A stretch of 64,000 nucleotides of DNA. Source: Microcoleus sp. FACHB-672. GTDB lineage: Bacteria; Cyanobacteriota; Cyanobacteriia; Cyanobacteriales; Oscillatoriaceae. The notes below the pieces were generated by a model that did not search any database, was not told the origin of the DNA, and saw nothing but the letters and a program-made list of their open reading frames with translations. Position numbers and translations under genes: made by a program. Positions 1-9,934 of this stretch are shown here, piece by piece (within the stretch, counting starts at the first letter, position 1; every line of letters begins with the position of its first letter). The stretch covers positions 513,989-577,988 of the forward strand of contig NZ_JACJOU010000019.1 in NCBI RefSeq assembly GCF_014695725.1. The letters are read 5' to 3'.

Positions 1-568
1 ACAAGATTATTTTCTGAATCAAAATTTTACGTTAAAAAATTTGCAATCCCTCCGCCAAAACTACCCCTATGGAATTATTCACTTGGCAACTCACGGGGAA
101 TTTAATTCAGGAAGCTCCAACAATTCCTACATTCAACTGTGGGACGAAAAGTTAACATTGAATCAACTACGGCAGATGGATTGGAGTAATCCGCAAGTGC
201 AGTTATTGGTGCTAAGTGCCTGCCGCACGGCGGTAGGCGATAAGCAGGCGGAGCTAGGCTTTGCCGGCTTAGCGGTGGGTGCCGGCGTCAAATCGGCAAT
301 GGCGAGTTTGTGGTATGTCAGTGATAAAGGCACGTTTGCGCTGATGAGTGAGTTTTACCGGCAGCTCAAAACTGCTCCCATCAAATCGGAAGCTCTCAGG
401 CAGGCGCAACTGGCGATGGTGAACGGTCAAATTTATTTACAAGATGGTCAGCTGATAGCACCCAAAGAACGCGTGACGTTGCCATCCTCTCTAGCACAAA
501 AGCAAAGCCAGTTGCTCAAACATCCCTACTTTTGGGCCGGCTTTACAATGATTGGTAGCCCGTGGTAG
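1..568 (+). CDS. CHAT-domain protein, C-terminal part (runs off left edge)
   Basis: Carboxy-terminal end of a CHAT-domain protein (caspase-like peptidase fold). The frame is open from base 2, so the true start lies outside the window; 188 residues are visible. The predicted catalytic His is in HLATHGEF (visible residue 31) and the predicted Cys in LVLSACRTAVG. GFAGLAVGAGVKSAMASLW then matches the usual CHAT core, and the gene ends with the typical PYFWAGFTMIGSPW tail. In cyanobacteria such domains normally follow long TPR arrays, so a TPR N-terminus is likely but unseen. Substrate and partner are unknown. The domain call is firm; peptidase activity is an inference from the conserved His and Cys. 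Confidence 0.9.
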   Translation, partial: QDYFLNQNFTLKNLQSLRQNYPYGIIHLATHGEFNSGSSNNSYIQLWDEKLTLNQLRQMDWSNPQVQLLVLSACRTAVGDKQAELGFAGLAVGAGVKSAMASLWYVSDKGTFALMSEFYRQLKTAPIKSEALRQAQLAMVNGQIYLQDGQLIAPKERVTLPSSLAQKQSQLLKHPYFWAGFTMIGSPW

Positions 569-643
569 TTGTTTGATGATGTTAAACCCGGTTGCAGTTT
601 TAATGGGTGAGCCGGCTACATTTTGTCAATTTAAAATAGCCTA

Positions 644-1033
644 ATGTCTCTGTTGTTAAGGTTGCTATTTGTATTATTTTTTGCTTTGCTGCTCGTCATT
701 GTGGCAGCAACACCAACAGCACTAGCAGCGAGCGCTTAGCCAGACAAAACACTTTTAACCTTAAGCTCGCTAAAAGGCCGGTTTAAATCAGCAACAATCT
801 ATCATTATCTTTACATCACTGATGCCGGCGTACCCATCCAATCAGCCGCAGCCGATTCCAAATCCGAGCTGTCGCGTCTGAGATCCGCTCTTAAGGCACT
901 TTCTCCAAACAGGCTTACGATCACAGAAGATGCCCTCTCCTCGACGAAGTTGGATAAAATCGTTTCTGGAATTGCTCTTTTAAAGCCAGACTCCGACTAC
1001 ACCCAACATTTAGCCAATGATCACATCCATTGA
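644..1033 (+). pseudogene. Secreted small protein split by an in-frame TAG
   Basis: An ATG at 644 opens a clean signal peptide of about 30 residues: hydrophobic core LLFVLFFALLLVIVA, then a small-residue cleavage region TPTALAASA. Directly after it comes TAG (737-739). The same frame then stays open for a further 97 codons to TGA at 1031-1033 and reads as ordinary protein with Ser/Leu/Lys-rich helices. No ATG follows the TAG, so the downstream part has no obvious start of its own. The simplest reading is a pseudogene created by one nonsense mutation at the mature N-terminus. Amber readthrough or a sequencing error are alternatives. I do not recognise the family. Confidence 0.6.
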
Positions 1034-1634
1034 GCCATAATTTTTGTAGTGGCTTTAAGATAAAAAAAGTGGGTTAATTTTTTCCTGTGTCAGCTGGAAA
1101 TTGCAACCTGACTCGATAGAGTTAGGGGGGGCGTTCACTTGAACTCAAAAAATATAAGCCGGCTCAACTATTCATTTGGTGAAGTGCCGGCTCGCTAGAA
1201 CCAAGCCGAGCAAATAACTGGTTTTTAGTAGAAGAACGTATAAAAAAGAGAGAGAGGCAAAAAGACACAACCATAGAAAAATTGAATGATTGAGCTTGCC
1301 GTCAAGTGGCTGCCGGCATCTCAGGTACTTTATTCCGAAAAATCAGTTTAACTTCTTGTCTTTAAGCGATAAAATTGTATTTCTCTCTCTATTTATAAAA
1401 ATATTTTTATTCAAATATCTGAGTTTAGATTTCATATATATTAATAAACTTTTATTGCATAAGAACTTGCAACTTACTTACAATCTACTGACCTTGAGAT
1501 AAGATATTAAATAGGTTTTCTCATTCTTGGCAGTGATTCCTTCTACCAATGAGACAAAGTTATAAATCGCAACAAACCTATAAAGTAGAAAAGTCAAGCC
1601 AGTATAATTAAATTAAAAGTTTGAGTAGATCGAA
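1034..1634. other. AT-rich spacer before the PAS kinase
   Basis: Long spacer, very AT-rich from about 1320 to 1630. A perfect TATAAT sits at 1603-1608, about 27 bases before the GTG start of the kinase, but no good -35 box was found. Two GCCGGC sites lie near 1159 and 1186. A 70-codon open frame at 1290-1502 is low-complexity (Leu, Phe, Ile, Lys) and is not called. Confidence 0.4.
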
Positions 1635-4600
1635 GTGGTTAATTTGGTGGTTCTAATGCTACTTTATAGCTGTGAAATTAGCCAAATAGAGGCGCTGCAA
1701 ATGTTTGGGTTAGCGCTCTCACTCCTCGGTCTGTCGATCTTGACAGCACTCATCAAACGTAAACAGGTGGCAACACTACATTGTAGCGAAGAACTTTTCT
1801 CCAAGGTCTTTCACGCCGGCCTGTTGAGCATCTGTGTTATCCGCCTCAGAGATAGCCGTATCCTCGATGCAAATCACCCCTTTCTACAACTCATGGGTTA
1901 CAGCCGGGAAGAAATCATCGGACGTACCACTGTAGAACTAGCAATGTGGGCGAATGCCGATGAGCGCTTAAACATCATGCAAACGCTGCACAAAGGCCAT
2001 TCAATTAATGAATTCAAAGTCCAGTTACGGGGAAAATACGGTCAACTCCGCACCGCAATCACCGCAATAGAAACTTTTGAGGTGGTCGGCCAAACCTGTA
2101 TGCTGGCGATGTTTTCGGACATTACACATTGCACAGAAGCAGCGCTGGCAACAGCCAGAGTACAGGAAGCGCTGCAAAAAACCAAACAAGACTTAGAAAC
2201 TAGAGTTGAACAGCGCACAGCCGAATTAAAAAACCTTAATGAGCAGTTGCACGTTGAGATTGCTGTACGCAAGCAAGCAGAGGTAGCGGTGGCTCAAAGC
2301 GAAGCCCGATTTAGAGCCTTAGTTCAGAACTCATCTGACCTAATTACCATCTTAGAATCCAACGGCACCATACGATTCAACAGCCCAGCGCTAGAGCAAA
2401 TATTAGGTTACACAGCAGCAGAGCAAATTGGCCAAAATGTCTTTGAGTTGATTCACCCAGACGATGAGCCGGCAATGCGAGCTGTATTTGTACAGAGACT
2501 GCAACAACCCGGACTCACAGGTTCAATTCAGTATCGGGTGCGTCATGCAGACGGTTGCTGGATCTATATCGAATCCGTTGCCAATAATTTACTTCACGAT
2601 GCCAGCATTAAAGGGATCGTCGTCAACTCTCGTGACATCACAGATCGCAAACGAGCGCAAGAGCAAATCATTTTTCAAGCCTCGCTGTTAAACCAAGTTC
2701 GCAACGCCGTTATCTCAACAGACTTAGAAGGAAACATCATTTACTGGAATCAGTTTGCCCAAAGCCTTTACCAATGGACAGATGAAGAAGCGATTGGCAA
2801 ACCCATCCTTGATGTAACTGCTCCTTTAAACGACAAAGAACTTTGCCAAGAAATGTTCGACAGTATCAACGCCACGGGATACTGGGAAGGAGAATTTATA
2901 GTTCGGCGAAAGGATGGAATGCCTTTTCCGATACACTTGGTAGAAACAATCGTTCTAGACGCTGAGGGGAACCCCAAAGGCTATGTGAGTGTGAGTTTAG
3001 ATATTACTGAGCGACAACAAGCCGAACAAGCACGCAAAGCGAGCGAGCAACGCTATCAATTAATGGCTGAATTGTCAGCCGATTTAATTTCTAGGCACAC
3101 CCCTCAAGGAGATTATCTCTATGCCTCACCGGCTTGCCGTACCCTGCTGGGATATGAGCCAGAGGAGTTGCTGGGACATTCAGTTTATGAGTTTTTTCAT
3201 CCTGAATACGCCTCAGCGTTCAGGCAAACTCACTCTGCTGTCAGCAACCTGCCAGAAGTCTACACGCTGACACACCGGCACCGTCGTAAAGACGGCAGTT
3301 ATATCTGGTTGGAAACCACCAGCCGTGCAGTCCGCCACCCCGACAAGCCAGAAGTGCAAGAAATTATTGCCGTTTCGCGCGATATCACTGAGCGGAAACA
3401 GGCAGAAGCGGAAATTTGCTTGCTCAATGAAGAACTTGAGCAACGGGTAATCGAGCGCACCGCCGAATTGCAGCGGGCAAATGAAGAATTGAAACGTGAG
3501 ATCAGCGAACGCCAGCGAGTAGAAGAAGCACTGCGCGAGAGCGAAGCCAAGTTTCGCCAAATTGCGGAAAACATTGAAGAAGTCTTTTGGATCGTCTCTC
3601 CAGATGCCAGACAGATGCTGTACATCAGTCCAGCTTACGAAAATCTCTGGAAGCGCTCGTGCGAGAGTTTATACCAAAACCCGGAAATTTGGATAAACAG
3701 TATTCATCCTGAAGATCGCGAACGTGTCAGCACTGCCTTTGGGGAACGTTACGAAGGGGACAAACCCTTTAGAGACGAGTACCGCATTATCTTGCCCGAT
3801 GGCAGCGTGCGCTGGATTTGGGCGCGAGAGTTCCCGATTCGCAACGAGCTAGGAGAAGTTTACCGTGTTGTTGGTATTGGCGCGGATATCACTGAGCGCA
3901 AGCAGGCAGAGGAGGAACTCAAACAGCTTCGCCATCGCAACGAGTTAATTTTGAACTCAGCGGGAGAGGGGATTTTGGGCTTTGATCGGCTATTAAGAGT
4001 CATTTTTGCCAACCCTGCAGCCGCAAAAATGTTGGGCTATGAAGTCGAGGAATTGCTGGATCGGCCCTTACAGGCAACCCTTCATACCCCCCAAGCTGAG
4101 ACCAACTTCTATGACAGCCAGTCCCAAAGTCCGATTGCGATTGCGCTTCAGGAGGAGGTTTCCCAGTCAACGGGAACATCACAAAATTGTTCTATCAATA
4201 AAGACTTGTTTTGGCGCTCGGATGGGTCGAGTTTTCCCGTTGAGTATGTCTGTACACCCATTCAAGAACGAGGTGAGATTGTTGGCGCGGTGATTACGTT
4301 TAAAGACATCACCGAACGCCTTGCCGTGGAACGAATGAAGGATGAGTTTATCTCAGTGGTGAGTCACGAACTGCGAACACCTCTGACCTCCATGCGGGGC
4401 GCTTTAGGTTTGCTCACCAGTGGTATGCTCACTGCTCAACCAGAAAAATCACAACGGATGCTGGATATTGCGCTGACGAATACGGAGCGGTTGATGCGCC
4501 TGATCAACGATATCCTCGCTCTGGAGCGCATCCAGTCCGGCAAAATCACGATGGCTAAACAAAACTGCAATGCCGCCGACTTGATGCAGCAGGCTTGTGA

Positions 4601-5129
4601 GGCGATGCAAGCAATGGCGGATAAGGCCGGCATCACCCTCTGCTTAGTGCCGGTGGATGTCCAACTCTTGGCTGACCCCGACCGCATCCTCCAAACCTTG
4701 ACAAATTTACTGAGTAATGCAATTAAGTTTTCCGCGCGAGCTAACACAGTTTGGCTGACTGCCGAAATTAGGGAAAAAGAACGAGAAGCCGAGCCGGCAA
4801 TCCTCTCTTCTGTAGGGGGCTTAGGTTCTGGGAATCAGCGAGTTCGCGATAGCGAGAGCGTACGGGCTGAGCGCATAACGCCCCTCATGTTGTCTTACGA
4901 AGTGTTATTTACTGTCAAAGATCAAGGGCGGGGCATTCCAGCAGACAAGCTAGAGATTATCTTTGAGCGCTTTCAACAGGTCGATTCCTCCGACTCCCGA
5001 CAGAAGGGGGGCACCGGCTTGGGTTTAGCAATCTGCCGCAGTATCGTACAGCAGCACGGGGGCCATATCTGGGCTGAAAGCCGCTTGGGTGAGGGTAGCA
5101 CCTTCTGCTTTACGCTGCCGGCGAGATAA
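1635..5129 (+). CDS. Membrane-anchored sensor histidine kinase with six PAS domains
   Basis: Large sensor kinase of 1164 residues starting with GTG; an ATG 7 codons later is an alternative. A hydrophobic segment (about 20-42) probably anchors it. PAS domains follow at roughly 48-165, 217-335, 345-465, 475-590, 637-755 and 765-895. Coiled coils lie after PAS1 and PAS4, both with the motif RTAEL. The HisKA box [10 protein letters not shown] places the phospho-acceptor at His911. The ATPase domain shows LLSNAIKF (N box), DQGRGIP (G1) and GGTGLGLAI (G2). There is no receiver domain and no response regulator next to it, so its partner is elsewhere. It is monocistronic. The signal sensed by the stacked PAS domains cannot be told. 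Confidence 0.93.
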   Translation: MVNLVVLMLLYSCEISQIEALQMFGLALSLLGLSILTALIKRKQVATLHCSEELFSKVFHAGLLSICVIRLRDSRILDANHPFLQLMGYSREEIIGRTTVELAMWANADERLNIMQTLHKGHSINEFKVQLRGKYGQLRTAITAIETFEVVGQTCMLAMFSDITHCTEAALATARVQEALQKTKQDLETRVEQRTAELKNLNEQLHVEIAVRKQAEVAVAQSEARFRALVQNSSDLITILESNGTIRFNSPALEQILGYTAAEQIGQNVFELIHPDDEPAMRAVFVQRLQQPGLTGSIQYRVRHADGCWIYIESVANNLLHDASIKGIVVNSRDITDRKRAQEQIIFQASLLNQVRNAVISTDLEGNIIYWNQFAQSLYQWTDEEAIGKPILDVTAPLNDKELCQEMFDSINATGYWEGEFIVRRKDGMPFPIHLVETIVLDAEGNPKGYVSVSLDITERQQAEQARKASEQRYQLMAELSADLISRHTPQGDYLYASPACRTLLGYEPEELLGHSVYEFFHPEYASAFRQTHSAVSNLPEVYTLTHRHRRKDGSYIWLETTSRAVRHPDKPEVQEIIAVSRDITERKQAEAEICLLNEELEQRVIERTAELQRANEELKREISERQRVEEALRESEAKFRQIAENIEEVFWIVSPDARQMLYISPAYENLWKRSCESLYQNPEIWINSIHPEDRERVSTAFGERYEGDKPFRDEYRIILPDGSVRWIWAREFPIRNELGEVYRVVGIGADITERKQAEEELKQLRHRNELILNSAGEGILGFDRLLRVIFANPAAAKMLGYEVEELLDRPLQATLHTPQAETNFYDSQSQSPIAIALQEEVSQSTGTSQNCSINKDLFWRSDGSSFPVEYVCTPIQERGEIVGAVITFKDITERLAVERMKDEFISVVSHELRTPLTSMRGALGLLTSGMLTAQPEKSQRMLDIALTNTERLMRLINDILALERIQSGKITMAKQNCNAADLMQQACEAMQAMADKAGITLCLVPVDVQLLADPDRILQTLTNLLSNAIKFSARANTVWLTAEIREKEREAEPAILSSVGGLGSGNQRVRDSESVRAERITPLMLSYEVLFTVKDQGRGIPADKLEIIFERFQQVDSSDSRQKGGTGLGLAICRSIVQQHGGHIWAESRLGEGSTFCFTLPAR

Positions 5130-5262
5130 AGCGCCGATTGGGGATTTTTGAGTTTTGAGGGAGAGAACAGTATTGAGTGGGCGAGGAGGTGATAATAAAG
5201 CCGGTTGACGCCGACTCGTTTTTTAGGAGCAAAATCAAGATTAGGCTAACGTTAATCAGTCG

Positions 5263-6018
5263 TTAATTATCATTAGATTTTGCCGTTAATACTGAGGCAA
5301 GGAGATCAGGGCGAGATAAGTGCGGGCAGTGTCCTCCAGGCAGTTCTATAGCATCAACGCCCAAGCGTTTACGTGCAGCGTAGCGTGACCATGCAGGAGA
5401 AATTATCCGGTCATCCGTACAAAGAATGTATTTACAATCAACATTGGGTAAAGACTTCAACGGACTGGACTCAACAATATAGGCCATTGATTGCTGTGAC
5501 CGTGTTTTTGAAAGTGCCCAGTCCATGACATCGGGTTGACAATCGTGATAGAACAATCTCCTTAATACAGCTTCATCTGAAAAATCTTGACCAACCGAAT
5601 CTGGATTAAATATATAAGGTTCATCATCGAATTGTTCGAGTTGACTTGACTCTTTAGGTTGGTAATTTAATGATTGGAGCTGCTCTGAATCGAGATGATG
5701 AGCAAATTGGTCAAGCGTACTCATTCCAGGGCAAGGAATCAGCGCTGTAAGAAATACCAGTTGCCGGACTGGATGTGCTTCTGCAACCAGGGGAATAACA
5801 GTACCAGCCATTGAGTGCCCCACTAGCACAAGATCATCATCAGTTTTGGGCAGCACTTGCAATACTACATCTACAAATTGCGATAAGTTTGCAGAGGCAT
5901 CTTCAATCGGCAAATCCATTGCAACTGTCTTATGACCTTGGGCTTCTAAGTAAGGAATTAACAAATCCCAACACCAAGCGCCTTGGAAGGCACCATGAAC
6001 TAGACAAAAAAGACTCAT
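5263..6018 (-). CDS. Alpha/beta hydrolase, methylesterase-like
   Basis: Compact alpha/beta hydrolase of 251 residues without signal peptide. The oxyanion region is FCLVHGAFQGAWCWD near the start, the nucleophile elbow GHSMAG gives Ser69, and a late GGHCPHLSRPDLL supplies the His. This short form, with its tryptophan-rich HGA motif, resembles the plant methylesterase/hydroxynitrile lyase group often annotated in bacteria as an esterase. The natural substrate is unknown. It faces the preceding kinase gene tail to tail across 133 bases and is separated from the upstream same-strand acetolactate synthase gene by a repeat-bearing spacer, so it is probably transcribed alone. Confidence 0.85.
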   Translation of the reverse strand: MSLFCLVHGAFQGAWCWDLLIPYLEAQGHKTVAMDLPIEDASANLSQFVDVVLQVLPKTDDDLVLVGHSMAGTVIPLVAEAHPVRQLVFLTALIPCPGMSTLDQFAHHLDSEQLQSLNYQPKESSQLEQFDDEPYIFNPDSVGQDFSDEAVLRRLFYHDCQPDVMDWALSKTRSQQSMAYIVESSPLKSLPNVDCKYILCTDDRIISPAWSRYAARKRLGVDAIELPGGHCPHLSRPDLLASVLTAKSNDN

Positions 6019-6241
6019 AGCGCTTTTAGGTAAATTTTCCGGCTTGTACCTATCTTCTAGAAGCTCAAACAGTTAAGTTTTGGGTGGGAGAGGGGGAGAT
6101 GAGTTTTGAGCGCTGAATGGGGAGAGTATGAGAAGGCGTGAAAATACACAAAAACCTTAATTTCCTTAGCCCCATGCCCCTACCTTTAGGTTGGCGAAGC
6201 CTTGACCTTACCTAAAGGTAGGCGCAGCCTTGCCCCATTCC
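6019..6241. repeat. Spacer with dispersed CCTTTAGGTTGGC repeat
   Basis: The right part (about 6165-6240) holds two near-copies of a unit read as CCTTTAGGTTGGCGAAGCCT, the second with its left half inverted (CCTAAAGG). The same unit recurs near 24593-24616 and, reversed, near 47269-47297. All copies lie between genes next to runs of C and T such as GCCCCATTCCC. This is a dispersed intergenic repeat family of unknown role. Confidence 0.6.
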
Positions 6242-6760
6242 CTAAATCTTAGCTTCCAAAGACTTGAGATACTCGGTATTGACACCTGATTCGCGGGTAA
6301 GGGCGATTTTGCCGGTGCGGGCAATTTCGCGAATGCCAAATTTGTTAAGTACCTGCACAATGGCAACCATTTTGCCCGGATCTCCCACCACTTCTAAAGT
6401 GAGTGAATCTTCTGCAACATCCACGACACGGGCGCGGAAAATCTGGGCCAATTCAATCACTTCTGAGCGGTTATTGCTATTAGCATTAACCTTGACGAGC
6501 ATTAACTCTCGCTCGACGCAGGGAATCTCGGTAATATCCTGTACTTTGAGGACGTTAATCAATTTGTAGAGCTGCTTGGTCAGTTGCTCAATGATCCGGT
6601 CATCACCGGGTACGACCATCGTAATCCGAGAAATTCCCATTTGCTCAGCCGGCCCAACGGCTAAGCTTTCAATATTAAAACCACGACGGGCGAACAAGCC
6701 GGCAATGCGGGTAAGGACTCCCGCTTCATCTTCAACCAGGACGGAAAGGGTATGTTTCAT
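6242..6760 (-). CDS. ilvN: Acetolactate synthase small (regulatory) subunit
   Basis: Regulatory subunit of acetohydroxyacid synthase, the first common enzyme of valine, leucine and isoleucine synthesis; it binds the catalytic subunit and confers valine feedback. 172 residues, full length for the family. The N-terminal ACT domain begins with [20 protein letters not shown], followed by the family block [15 protein letters not shown]. The second half (about 80-165) is the C-terminal ALS domain, with [10 protein letters not shown] and [14 protein letters not shown]. The catalytic subunit gene is not nearby, which is usual in cyanobacteria. The start ATG is conserved in position. Confidence 0.96.
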   Translation of the reverse strand: MKHTLSVLVEDEAGVLTRIAGLFARRGFNIESLAVGPAEQMGISRITMVVPGDDRIIEQLTKQLYKLINVLKVQDITEIPCVERELMLVKVNANSNNRSEVIELAQIFRARVVDVAEDSLTLEVVGDPGKMVAIVQVLNKFGIREIARTGKIALTRESGVNTEYLKSLEAKI

Positions 6761-6945
6761 AAGTTACAGGAAACGCTGCTGTGGGTGAGCAACCGGAGTT
6801 TTTAAGCAGCTTATATCTATCTAAAGAATCATTTTACTTGACCTGCTGCGATTACAGAGGTTTTTAACAATATCATGGGGGAGATTAGCCAGAGTCTCAA
6901 TCACTGGTGAATCAAATTTGTTTAACCTGATTGGAGAAAAAGCTT

Positions 6946-7314
6946 ATGGGTTGGTTAAAAAGATTATTTGGGCTGGAAAAACCACAGAATCAACAGGCTA
7001 CCGTTCAGGCACCTGATCAACCGCAGCAGAGTTATACAGTGCCGGCTGCACCACAAACACCGGATATCCCACCAGAACGGTTAGGCTTGAGTGGAGAATA
7101 TGACCAAAGCGGTCTTGCCAAGCGAGTTGCTTTGGCGTTTGATGAAGATGCAGAAGTCGCTGACCTGGACAGAGTTTGGGTGGCTCAAACCGGCGGCACC
7201 GTTGTATTAAAAGGGGACGTTCCCAGCCAGGATAAGCTAAACAAACTGGTGTCAATCGCAAAGGGAACTTACGGTGCTACGGGTGTTGAAACCGATCAAG
7301 TCAACGTAGGCTAG
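6946..7314 (+). CDS. BON-domain protein
   Basis: Small protein of 122 residues ending in a BON domain (about 50-120), seen as a conserved VVLKGDVPSQDKLNKLV block followed by GVETDQVNV. The start is taken at ATG 6946 because GGAGAAA lies a few bases upstream and the MGWLKRLFG opening is sensible; a TTG five codons earlier is less likely. The N-terminal 45 residues are Gln/Pro-rich and probably disordered. There is no signal peptide, unlike periplasmic BON proteins such as OsmY, so it is probably cytoplasmic or membrane-associated. BON domains are thought to bind membranes or lipids; the exact role here is unknown. A hairpin terminator follows. Confidence 0.85.
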   Translation: MGWLKRLFGLEKPQNQQATVQAPDQPQQSYTVPAAPQTPDIPPERLGLSGEYDQSGLAKRVALAFDEDAEVADLDRVWVAQTGGTVVLKGDVPSQDKLNKLVSIAKGTYGATGVETDQVNVG

Positions 7315-7403
7315 GCCGGTTTAAAGTTTTAAATACTCGCTTGTTTTCAGGCGCTTGTCTGGAAATGAAGCGGTGACTTAACTTGGGATTTTATCTCATT
7401 CTA

Positions 7404-7433
7404 TGTAGGGGGGCTTTATGAAGCGCCCCTACA
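7404..7433 (+). terminator. Hairpin downstream of BON gene
   Basis: TGTAGGGG and CCCCTACA pair across an inner GCTT/AAGC stem, giving a strong hairpin about 90 bases after the BON stop. There is no T-run, and GTAGGGGCGGG-type hairpins recur at 57130-57193. This may be a dispersed palindromic repeat serving as a terminator. Confidence 0.5.
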
Positions 7434-7582
7434 GTCGTTTTGTGAAGCCGCCATTTGTGCGGCGGCTGGTTTTGAGGGGTTGATTGTAAATTGTTGCTAC
7501 TTGGCTAATCACGCAGAAAACCAGGCCGGCCTCGCACCCTCCCAGGCGTTGACCTGGGAACGGGGGAGATGTTACGAGAATC

Positions 7583-9016
7583 TTATTCGGATTTTTGAGG
7601 GGTGTCAGCAACTGCCGGTTGTTGAAAGACAACCCGTAATAGGGGCGGCGCAATAAAGGTCGTCAAGATCACCATCAGAATAATCGCAACTTCTAGAGCT
7701 TCTGAGAGTGCACCACTGTCTGATCCAACAGCGGCAAACACAAGTCCCACTTCTCCTCGCGGGATCATGCCGATACCAATGGCTAAGCGGTTGATCTTTT
7801 CTTGACCAAAGACGCTGAAACCGGCAGCCACTTTACCCAGAATAGCCACCAAAATCAGGAAGCTGGCGATGATCAGACCTTCTCGATTGGCGGGAACGGC
7901 TGGATTGAGAACGCCTAGGTTGGTTTTAGCCCCTACGGAGACAAAAAAGATCGGCACCAGGATATCGGCAATGGGGATGATCTGTTTTTGCAACTCTTTG
8001 CGCTTATCTGTCTCATCTAAGACGAGTCCAGCAGCAAACGCGCCTAAAATCGCTTCTAAGTGGATTGCCGCGCCAATATAGGACAGAATCAACGCGAAGA
8101 TAATAGCCGGCATGATGATCTGGCCGCGTGTTTTCAGTTGATCGGCCAGTGCTACAAACCATTGGTTAATAAAACGCCCCAGCAGAATCGCACCGACGAG
8201 GAAAACGCTGGCACTGATAATCAGATAAACGACGTTGAACACGTCCACTTCGCCGGTTTTGGCCAAACTTGCCACCACGGCTAGGATGATGATCCCCAGA
8301 ACGTCGTCGATCACCGCCGCGCCAATGATAATCTGACCTTCTTTAGATTTGAGCGCTCCAATTTCTGTAAGCACTCTGGAGGTAATTCCAATGCTGGTAG
8401 CGGTTAAAGCAGCGCCGGCAAACACTGCTGGAACAGTCGGGAAATGAAACAGAGTAATTAGCCCGACGGTGCCGGCAACAAACGGCAGTGTCACTCCCAC
8501 GACGGCGACAAGGGTTGCCTGAAACCCGGCTTCTATTAGTTCTCTTAAGTTCGATTCCAGACCAATTTCAAACAGCAGAACAATCACGCCCAATTCGGCT
8601 AGAACCGAGATGACTTCGCTCTGAATGTGAAATGTGGCCTCTGCTGTCTCAGGAGTCAAGCCGGCAGTAGCTTGAAGCAAAGCGATGATCGCAGAACCAG
8701 AACTGTCTGCTACGGCTTCTGGAAATACCAGCAGATGCAAGGCTGAAACGCCGACGATCACCCCAGCTACCAGTTCACCCAGTACGGGTGGGAAACCCAG
8801 CCAGTTAGAAAATTCCCCACCGATTTTGCTGGCTAGGTAAATTACAACTAAACTCAGCAGCACGCCGGCTAGGATCATTGGGCCTTGGGCTTCTGTTGCC
8901 GTTTCGGTTGCGGCTGCGAGAACCGGCCCCAGCGAGCCGGCTGCTAGGCTCCAGTTGGTTGGGATGAACGTGCTCACCCCGGTTATAACATCAACCATTA
9001 CTTCCGCAGAACTCAT
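7583..9016 (-). CDS. CPA2-type cation/proton antiporter
   Basis: Integral membrane Na+(K+)/H+ antiporter of 477 residues, with about 12-13 hydrophobic segments. The family landmarks are GFPPVLGELVAGVIVG near the start, LLFEIGLE, the half-helix pair GAAVIDDVLGIIIL containing the ion-binding Asp pair, and IGMIPRGEVGLVFAAVG near the end. It resembles the cyanobacterial NhaS3/KefB group. There is no C-terminal TrkA-N domain, which separates it from Kef channels. The ATG at 9016 is preferred; a GTG 21 codons upstream would add a polar leader. It lies downstream of, and on the same strand as, the amidase gene about 105 bases away, so co-transcription is possible. Confidence 0.92.
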   Translation of the reverse strand: MSSAEVMVDVITGVSTFIPTNWSLAAGSLGPVLAAATETATEAQGPMILAGVLLSLVVIYLASKIGGEFSNWLGFPPVLGELVAGVIVGVSALHLLVFPEAVADSSGSAIIALLQATAGLTPETAEATFHIQSEVISVLAELGVIVLLFEIGLESNLRELIEAGFQATLVAVVGVTLPFVAGTVGLITLFHFPTVPAVFAGAALTATSIGITSRVLTEIGALKSKEGQIIIGAAVIDDVLGIIILAVVASLAKTGEVDVFNVVYLIISASVFLVGAILLGRFINQWFVALADQLKTRGQIIMPAIIFALILSYIGAAIHLEAILGAFAAGLVLDETDKRKELQKQIIPIADILVPIFFVSVGAKTNLGVLNPAVPANREGLIIASFLILVAILGKVAAGFSVFGQEKINRLAIGIGMIPRGEVGLVFAAVGSDSGALSEALEVAIILMVILTTFIAPPLLRVVFQQPAVADTPQKSE

Positions 9017-9121
9017 CCTGTTTAATGTACCAGTCAAAAGCTGTGGGGTGGGCAATTGTGCTTTGTTGTGGAATTCCACAACTTGCCCACCTTGCGGTCA
9101 ATTTTGGTTAATTCAGGCTTT

Positions 9122-9934
9122 TTAGACAAAAACGCGATGCAGTAGGGAGGGCATTTGCCGGCGCACTTGCTCAATACGGCTGGGTTCAATTTCGGCGATT
9201 GCAACTCCCGGTCTGTCGCCGGCATCGGCGAGAATTACGCCCCAAGGGTCGATGATCATGGCGTGGCCGTGTGAGTGGCGCATGGCGTAGTGTCGGCCTG
9301 TTTGTGCCGGTGCAATGACATAGCAGGTGTTTTCAATGGCTCTCGCTTGCAGCAGCACTTGCCAGTGATCTTTGCCGGTGTAGGCAGTGAAGGCGGCGGG
9401 GACGAATAAAATTTCCGCGCCTTTGTAGGAAAGGTGCCGGTACAATTCGGGGAAGCGGACATCATAACAAACGGAAAGTCCGATGTTACCGAGATGTTCC
9501 GAGGGATAAACCGGCGGTAGTGTTGTGCCGGCCATCACGGTGCTCGATTCTTGATAAGTGTTGCCATCGGGCAAGTTCACATCAAACAGGTGCACTTTTT
9601 TATACCGAGCCTGTTCGGTGCCGGTGGGATCTACTAGCAGTGCTGTGTTATAGACTTTGCCGCTGTCTTCCGGTACTGGGAAGCCACCGCCCACGATTGT
9701 CACCTGAAAGCGCTGGGCCATCGTTTTGAGGAATTTTTCACTCTGCTGCGCGATCTCTTCGGCTTGGGCAATCTTGTCCTTTTCTTCTCCTAGGAAGGAG
9801 AAGTTTTCTGGTAAGCTGACCAACTCGGCACCACGACGCACGGCAAGATCAATCAATTCTTCTGCCTGAACCAGGTTTTTTTGCAGGTCAGGCAAGCTGG
9901 TCATTTGGAGAGCGGCGGCGAGATAAGATTTCAT
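9122..9934 (-). CDS. Carbon-nitrogen hydrolase (Nit/amidase family)
   Basis: Nitrilase-superfamily hydrolase of 270 residues, close in size and motifs to Nit1-type deaminated glutathione amidase. The catalytic triad is visible: Glu43 in SLPENFSF, Lys113 in YKKVHLFD and Cys156 in LSVCYDVRFPELYR. The Cys context CYDVRFPE is typical of the Nit branch, which repairs side products of transamination by hydrolysing an alpha-keto amide. The actual substrate is inferred from the family. Soluble, no signal peptide. The CPA2 antiporter gene follows on the same strand. Confidence 0.9.
   Translation of the reverse strand: MKSYLAAALQMTSLPDLQKNLVQAEELIDLAVRRGAELVSLPENFSFLGEEKDKIAQAEEIAQQSEKFLKTMAQRFQVTIVGGGFPVPEDSGKVYNTALLVDPTGTEQARYKKVHLFDVNLPDGNTYQESSTVMAGTTLPPVYPSEHLGNIGLSVCYDVRFPELYRHLSYKGAEILFVPAAFTAYTGKDHWQVLLQARAIENTCYVIAPAQTGRHYAMRHSHGHAMIIDPWGVILADAGDRPGVAIAEIEPSRIEQVRRQMPSLLHRVFV

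Noticed and set aside
1290..1502. 70-codon frame in AT-rich spacer
   Set aside because: Low-complexity Leu/Phe/Ile/Lys sequence with no ribosome site or domain.
3213..3560. Long frames antisense to the PAS kinase
   Set aside because: Shadows of a GC-richer real gene with all expected kinase motifs on the other strand.
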